A DNA stretch of 64,000 nucleotides from Chloroflexota bacterium (GTDB taxonomy: Bacteria; Chloroflexota; Dehalococcoidia; Lucifugimonadales; UBA3495): contig JAPPMU010000003.1 in assembly GCA_028873965.1 (NCBI GenBank), positions 1 to 64,000 on the forward strand, written 5' to 3'. Positions 60,910 to 64,000 of the stretch are shown piece after piece (position 1 is the stretch's first letter; the number at the start of each line of letters is the position of its first letter). The notes below the pieces were generated by a model. The model did no database searches, was not told the DNA's origin, and worked only from the letters and a program-made list of their open reading frames with translations. The position numbers were made by a program, and so were the translations under genes.

Positions 60910-61305
60910 TTACACTGCCACCAATGCCAATATTACCCCGGTGAACCCCAGGGCCATCGTAGCAATAAGGCCGATGGCCCACCTGGCATTGCTTACCTTG
61001 CTGTCCGCCATGATATTTCTGAGCCCGGCAATTTCGTTGGCCAAATCGGCGATCTTGCTTTCCAGCTGCGCGATCTTGCTTTCCAGCTGCGCAATCTTGC
61101 TTTCCAGTTGCGCAATCTTTTCCCTTATTTCCAGATTATCCGCCTTCAATTCGTTGCGCACTTCCTGCAAGTCCGACAAGTCCGGTTTGACCGCCGTCTC
61201 GCTGGTAACAGAGTCGGCAATTTCTCTGGTGATAACACCGGCCAGTTGGTCATCAAGACCCGCATCCCTGAGCCGCCGTTGCATTGCCAATGTATCTAGT
61301 GCCAT
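60910..61305 (-). CDS. Coiled-coil membrane-anchored protein with 7-residue repeats
   Basis: The 131-residue protein has an N-terminal helical part, then three copies of KIAQLES in tandem (coiled coil), and a C-terminal membrane segment WAIGLIATMALGFTGVILALV. It resembles CCDC90/DUF1640-like coiled-coil proteins. The DNA in this part is a 21-bp tandem repeat. Function unknown. It converges with sat. Confidence 0.65.
   Translation of the reverse strand: MALDTLAMQRRLRDAGLDDQLAGVITREIADSVTSETAVKPDLSDLQEVRNELKADNLEIREKIAQLESKIAQLESKIAQLESKIADLANEIAGLRNIMADSKVSNARWAIGLIATMALGFTGVILALVAV
61055..61120. repeat. 21-bp tandem repeat within the coiled-coil gene
   Basis: Three near-identical 21-bp units AGCTGCGCGATCTTGCTTTC(C) followed by a partial fourth encode KIAQLES heptads. 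Copy number could vary among strains. Confidence 0.8.
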
Positions 61306-61442
61306 GATTTTCGTCTCTGCATACGCAATTGAGCTTACCGATACGCCAATTATAACAAGGAACCGGGCTAGATGCTCCTGGAAGATTCATCGCAGTACGT
61401 AGTCTATAATGGCGCCGAATGAAAAATTGGGAGACTAACAGC

Positions 61443-62576
61443 ATGGTGCTTGAATCTGGCAGGATCACGGAAGAAGGACTGGATCGATTGCGGGGCCGGC
61501 TGGGCACGTTTAACCGGCCACGACAGTACGGCGTGGGGCTTTTCAACGAGGACGCGTCCCGCAGCGCCATCCGGCACTTCTGCCAGGGCATCGGGGACGC
61601 CAACCCCCTGTACTGGGACCGCTCCTACGCCCAGACCAGCAAATACGGGACGATAATCGCGCCGCCCTGCTTCCTCTACAGCGTCTACTGGTGTTCTGGC
61701 CGAACCGGAGGTCTTCCCGGCGTGCACGGGTTCCACGCCGGCAACGACTGGGAGTGGTACCGCCCGATCTACCTGGGCGACGAGATCAGCGTCCAGGAGC
61801 AGTTCACCGGGCTGGAGGAGAAGGAAAGCGAGTTTGCCGGGCGCATCGTGATCCAGTCCAGCGTTACCGACTACTACAACCAGCGCGGCGAGATCATCGC
61901 CAAGACCAAGGGCTGGCAGGTTCGGGCGGAAAGAAGCGCGGCCCGCGAGCGCCAGAAGTACAGCTTTGAACCTTACCAGTACTCACGGGAAGAGCTGGAG
62001 ACCATCCACAACGCGGTGCTCAACGAGGAGATCCGAGGCAACAACCCCCGCTGGTTCGAGGACGTGCAGATCGGCGACGAGCTGACCCCGGTGGTGAAGG
62101 GGCCGCTCAGCCACGGCGACATCACGGCGTTCGTGGCCGGCTGCATCGGCGGCATCAGCCACGGCATTCAGCTGCGCGAGATGCTGCGGCATCCCTCGTG
62201 GGGGTTCACTGACCCCAACACGGGAGCGCAGGAAGCCATCATCCGCGTCCACGACATCCAGGAGGCGGCGGAGTCGGCCGGCCTGCCCGGAGCCTACGAC
62301 TACGGATGCCAGCGCTGCTGCTGGATGGGGAATCTGCTGACCAACTGGATGGGCGACGACGGGTTCCTGAAGCGCATGCACGTGGAACTGCGGCGGTTCA
62401 ACGTGGTCGGCGACACCACCTGGTGCAAGGGGAAGGTAACGGGCAAGCGCGTTGAGGATGGCGAGCACCTGGTGGACATGGACATCTGGGGCGAAAACCA
62501 GCGCCAGCAGGTGACCACCCGGGGCAACGCCACGGTGCGTCTGCCGTCGCGGGAGGCCAACGAGGGTTGGCCATAA
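61443..62576 (+). CDS. MaoC-like acyl dehydratase (FAS1-like N-terminal plus second domain)
   Basis: The 377-residue double-hotdog protein has RHFCQGIGDANPLYWDRSYA (hydratase 2 motif with Asp), TIIAPPCFLYSVYW, and a second domain with GPLSHGDITAFVAGCIGG. It likely hydrates or dehydrates a CoA thioester. GGGAG lies before the ATG at 61443; an upstream ATG at 61419 is possible. A TATAAT box lies at 61405-61410. Confidence 0.82.
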   Translation: MVLESGRITEEGLDRLRGRLGTFNRPRQYGVGLFNEDASRSAIRHFCQGIGDANPLYWDRSYAQTSKYGTIIAPPCFLYSVYWCSGRTGGLPGVHGFHAGNDWEWYRPIYLGDEISVQEQFTGLEEKESEFAGRIVIQSSVTDYYNQRGEIIAKTKGWQVRAERSAARERQKYSFEPYQYSREELETIHNAVLNEEIRGNNPRWFEDVQIGDELTPVVKGPLSHGDITAFVAGCIGGISHGIQLREMLRHPSWGFTDPNTGAQEAIIRVHDIQEAAESAGLPGAYDYGCQRCCWMGNLLTNWMGDDGFLKRMHVELRRFNVVGDTTWCKGKVTGKRVEDGEHLVDMDIWGENQRQQVTTRGNATVRLPSREANEGWP

Positions 62577-62596
62577 TCGGCTACGGAGGCGAGACC

Positions 62597-63196
62597 ATGA
62601 TGCAACCCAAGACCCGGACCAGGGCAAAGCTGACGGGGGCGGACTACATGGAATTGACGCCGCCTTCGCATCGCGGCGTGCGTTACCAACTCATCGAGGG
62701 AGAACTCGTCAAAATGGCCGGGGCCAACGACCCGCACCAGGTGTTTATCGGAGAACTTTACTTTACGGCAAGGTTGCAAATCGGCGAGCCGGGCAAGTTC
62801 GAAATCAGGCTCCCCAGCTTTGACGTGTACATTGACGAGCACAACACCTTCCAGCCCGACCTGCTGTTCGTCGCTGACAACCGGCGACATATTATCGGCC
62901 ATCGCGGCGTGTTTGGCGCCCCGGATGTTGTCGTGGAGGTTCTATCGGAATCGACGCGAGAACGGGACCTAAATGTAAAATTGCCCGTTTACGGGCGAAA
63001 CGGCGTCCTAGAAGTGTGGATCGCCGATCTGCGTGCCGAAACAGTGGCGAAGTATGTGGGCGACGCCGGGCGCATGACGCTGGCGCATGTATTTGGCGCC
63101 ACGGATGTGCTCACGTCGGAGGCCATGCCCGGTGTCGCCATTGACTTGGGTCCGATATTCGCCCGGATACGTGGCGCCGCGCTGCCCGAAGGCTGA
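62597..63196 (+). CDS. Uma2-family (DUF820) nuclease-like protein
   Basis: The 199-residue protein starts at an ATG seven bases after GGAGG. It has the Uma2 motifs LTPPSHRGVRYQLIEGELVK, FQPDLLFVADNRRH, GAPDVVVEVLSESTRERD and YGRNGVLEVWIADLR. It is a tandem paralogue of the next gene (63233): about two thirds of residues are identical by eye. Biological role unknown; related proteins are often numerous in one genome. Confidence 0.88.
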   Translation: MMQPKTRTRAKLTGADYMELTPPSHRGVRYQLIEGELVKMAGANDPHQVFIGELYFTARLQIGEPGKFEIRLPSFDVYIDEHNTFQPDLLFVADNRRHIIGHRGVFGAPDVVVEVLSESTRERDLNVKLPVYGRNGVLEVWIADLRAETVAKYVGDAGRMTLAHVFGATDVLTSEAMPGVAIDLGPIFARIRGAALPEG

Positions 63197-63232
63197 ATGG
63201 CCGGGCCGCAATCGGGCACAGGGAGGTGCATT

Positions 63233-63832
63233 ATGGCGCAGGCCAAAGCGAAACTGCAGGTTAAGTTGACCGGGGCGGACTACATGAAGCTGACGCCGCC
63301 GTCGCATCGCGGCGTGCGCTATCAGTTGATTGAAGGGGAACTCGTCAAAATGGCCGGGGCTAGTCGCGCACACCAGGTGTTTATTGGAGAACTGTACATT
63401 GAAGTGCGGGTGCAAACCAGGGCCCTCGGCCTCGGCGAGACTTACCTTCCGCCGTTCGACGTTTACCTTGACGAGCACAACACGTTTCAACCCGATTTGA
63501 TGTTCGTGTCCAGCGAGCAGCGACACATCATCGGCGACCGCGGCGTCACCGGCGCGCCCGATGTGGTGGTTGAAGTCTTGTCAGAATCCACGCGGCAGCG
63601 TGATTTGAACGTGAAGCTGCCGGTGTACGTCCGGAACGCCGTCCGCGAAGCCTGGATAGCCGACCTGAGATTGGAGACGGTGTCCAAGTATGTCGGCGAT
63701 GGCCACACGATGACGCTGGCCCGCATGTATGACGCCAGCGACACCTTGACCTCCGAGGCCATGCCCGGAGTGGCCATCGATCTGGGGCCGATATTCGCCC
63801 AGATCCGTGGCTCGGCATTGCCCGACGACTAA
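63233..63832 (+). CDS. Uma2-family (DUF820) nuclease-like protein
   Basis: The 199-residue protein begins after GGGAGG. It is the tandem copy of the preceding gene with the same motifs (LTPPSHRGVRYQLIEGELVK, FQPDLMFVSSEQRH, GAPDVVVEVLSESTRQRD). Start and end positions match one-to-one, including the 36-bp spacing. Its stop overlaps the end of the gene on the other strand by four bases. Confidence 0.88.
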   Translation: MAQAKAKLQVKLTGADYMKLTPPSHRGVRYQLIEGELVKMAGASRAHQVFIGELYIEVRVQTRALGLGETYLPPFDVYLDEHNTFQPDLMFVSSEQRHIIGDRGVTGAPDVVVEVLSESTRQRDLNVKLPVYVRNAVREAWIADLRLETVSKYVGDGHTMTLARMYDASDTLTSEAMPGVAIDLGPIFAQIRGSALPDD

Positions 63833-64000
63833 CGCAGGTACTGCTCGGCGGCGCGGGCGAAGCCGTCCATGGCGCCCTCCAGCACGCGGTCTTCCAGGCA
63901 GTAGGAGATGCGGAAGTGGCCCGGCGTGCCGAATCCCTTCCCCGGCACCACCAGCACGTTGTATTCCTGCAACGCGGCCACGAACGCCTCGTCGTCGGCC
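63829..64000 (-). CDS. Aminotransferase class I/II, C-terminal end (cut by window)
   Basis: The 56-residue piece reads VVPGKGFGTPGHFRISYCLE and VLEGAMDGFARAAEQYLR, the C-terminal end of a PLP-dependent aspartate-type aminotransferase, where the Arg in FRISY binds the substrate carboxylate. The rest lies beyond the window. Its stop overlaps that of the Uma2 gene, so the two genes converge. Confidence 0.85.
   Translation of the reverse strand, partial: ADDEAFVAALQEYNVLVVPGKGFGTPGHFRISYCLEDRVLEGAMDGFARAAEQYLR

Overview
The window is a gene-dense, high-GC bacterial chromosome segment with about 64 protein genes. I saw no rRNA, tRNA, CRISPR array or complete insertion sequence. It looks like a Chloroflexota genome of the Dehalococcoidia/SAR202 type. 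The reasons are several flavin (luciferase-like) monooxygenases, amidohydrolases, GMC and acyl-CoA enzymes, paired DUF1800/DUF1501 genes, LexA boxes of the Gram-positive form, and many short palindromic elements between genes. This placement is inference; no phylogenetic marker was compared.

Layout. 1-9.4 kb: beta-propeller proteins (lactonase-like, Asp-box, NHL), two convergent MFS exporters and a DUF1800-DUF1501-NHL operon. 9.4-21.8 kb: an MqnA-like protein, dienelactone hydrolase, DUF255 thioredoxin protein, two LLM flavin monooxygenases, an unusual SDR, a 2-hydroxyacid dehydrogenase, an orphan two-domain ABC permease and a ThuA protein, separated by miniature elements that are sometimes nested. 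21.9-25.8 kb: accessory island with a retropepsin-like protein, BrnA and RelE-like toxin-antitoxin genes and a helicase-zinc-DUF4357 fusion. 25.9-45.3 kb: epimerase, two paralogous polysaccharide deacetylases around an arylsulfotransferase-like protein, an AAA ATPase, amidohydrolases, a retropepsin/DUF2442 fusion with DUF4160, an HpaB-type hydroxylase convergent with an extradiol dioxygenase, a GMC oxidoreductase, small unknown genes, and an ATPase plus DUF4276 (Toprim-like) pair. 45.4-64 kb: more housekeeping (alaS, ruvX, galU, greA, thrC, sat) mixed with acyl-CoA enzymes, an NYN RNase-like protein, three Uma2-type nuclease genes and the end of an aminotransferase gene.

The most notable item is at 53332-53799 on the minus strand. 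An AhpE-type peroxiredoxin carries a single in-frame TGA exactly where the peroxidatic cysteine belongs, so it probably encodes selenocysteine. Next are a small Cys4-HTH gene whose consensus promoter holds LexA-type boxes, a retropepsin-like domain with a lost DTG motif fused to DUF2442, and several miniature inverted-repeat elements with exact target duplications, some inserted inside others.
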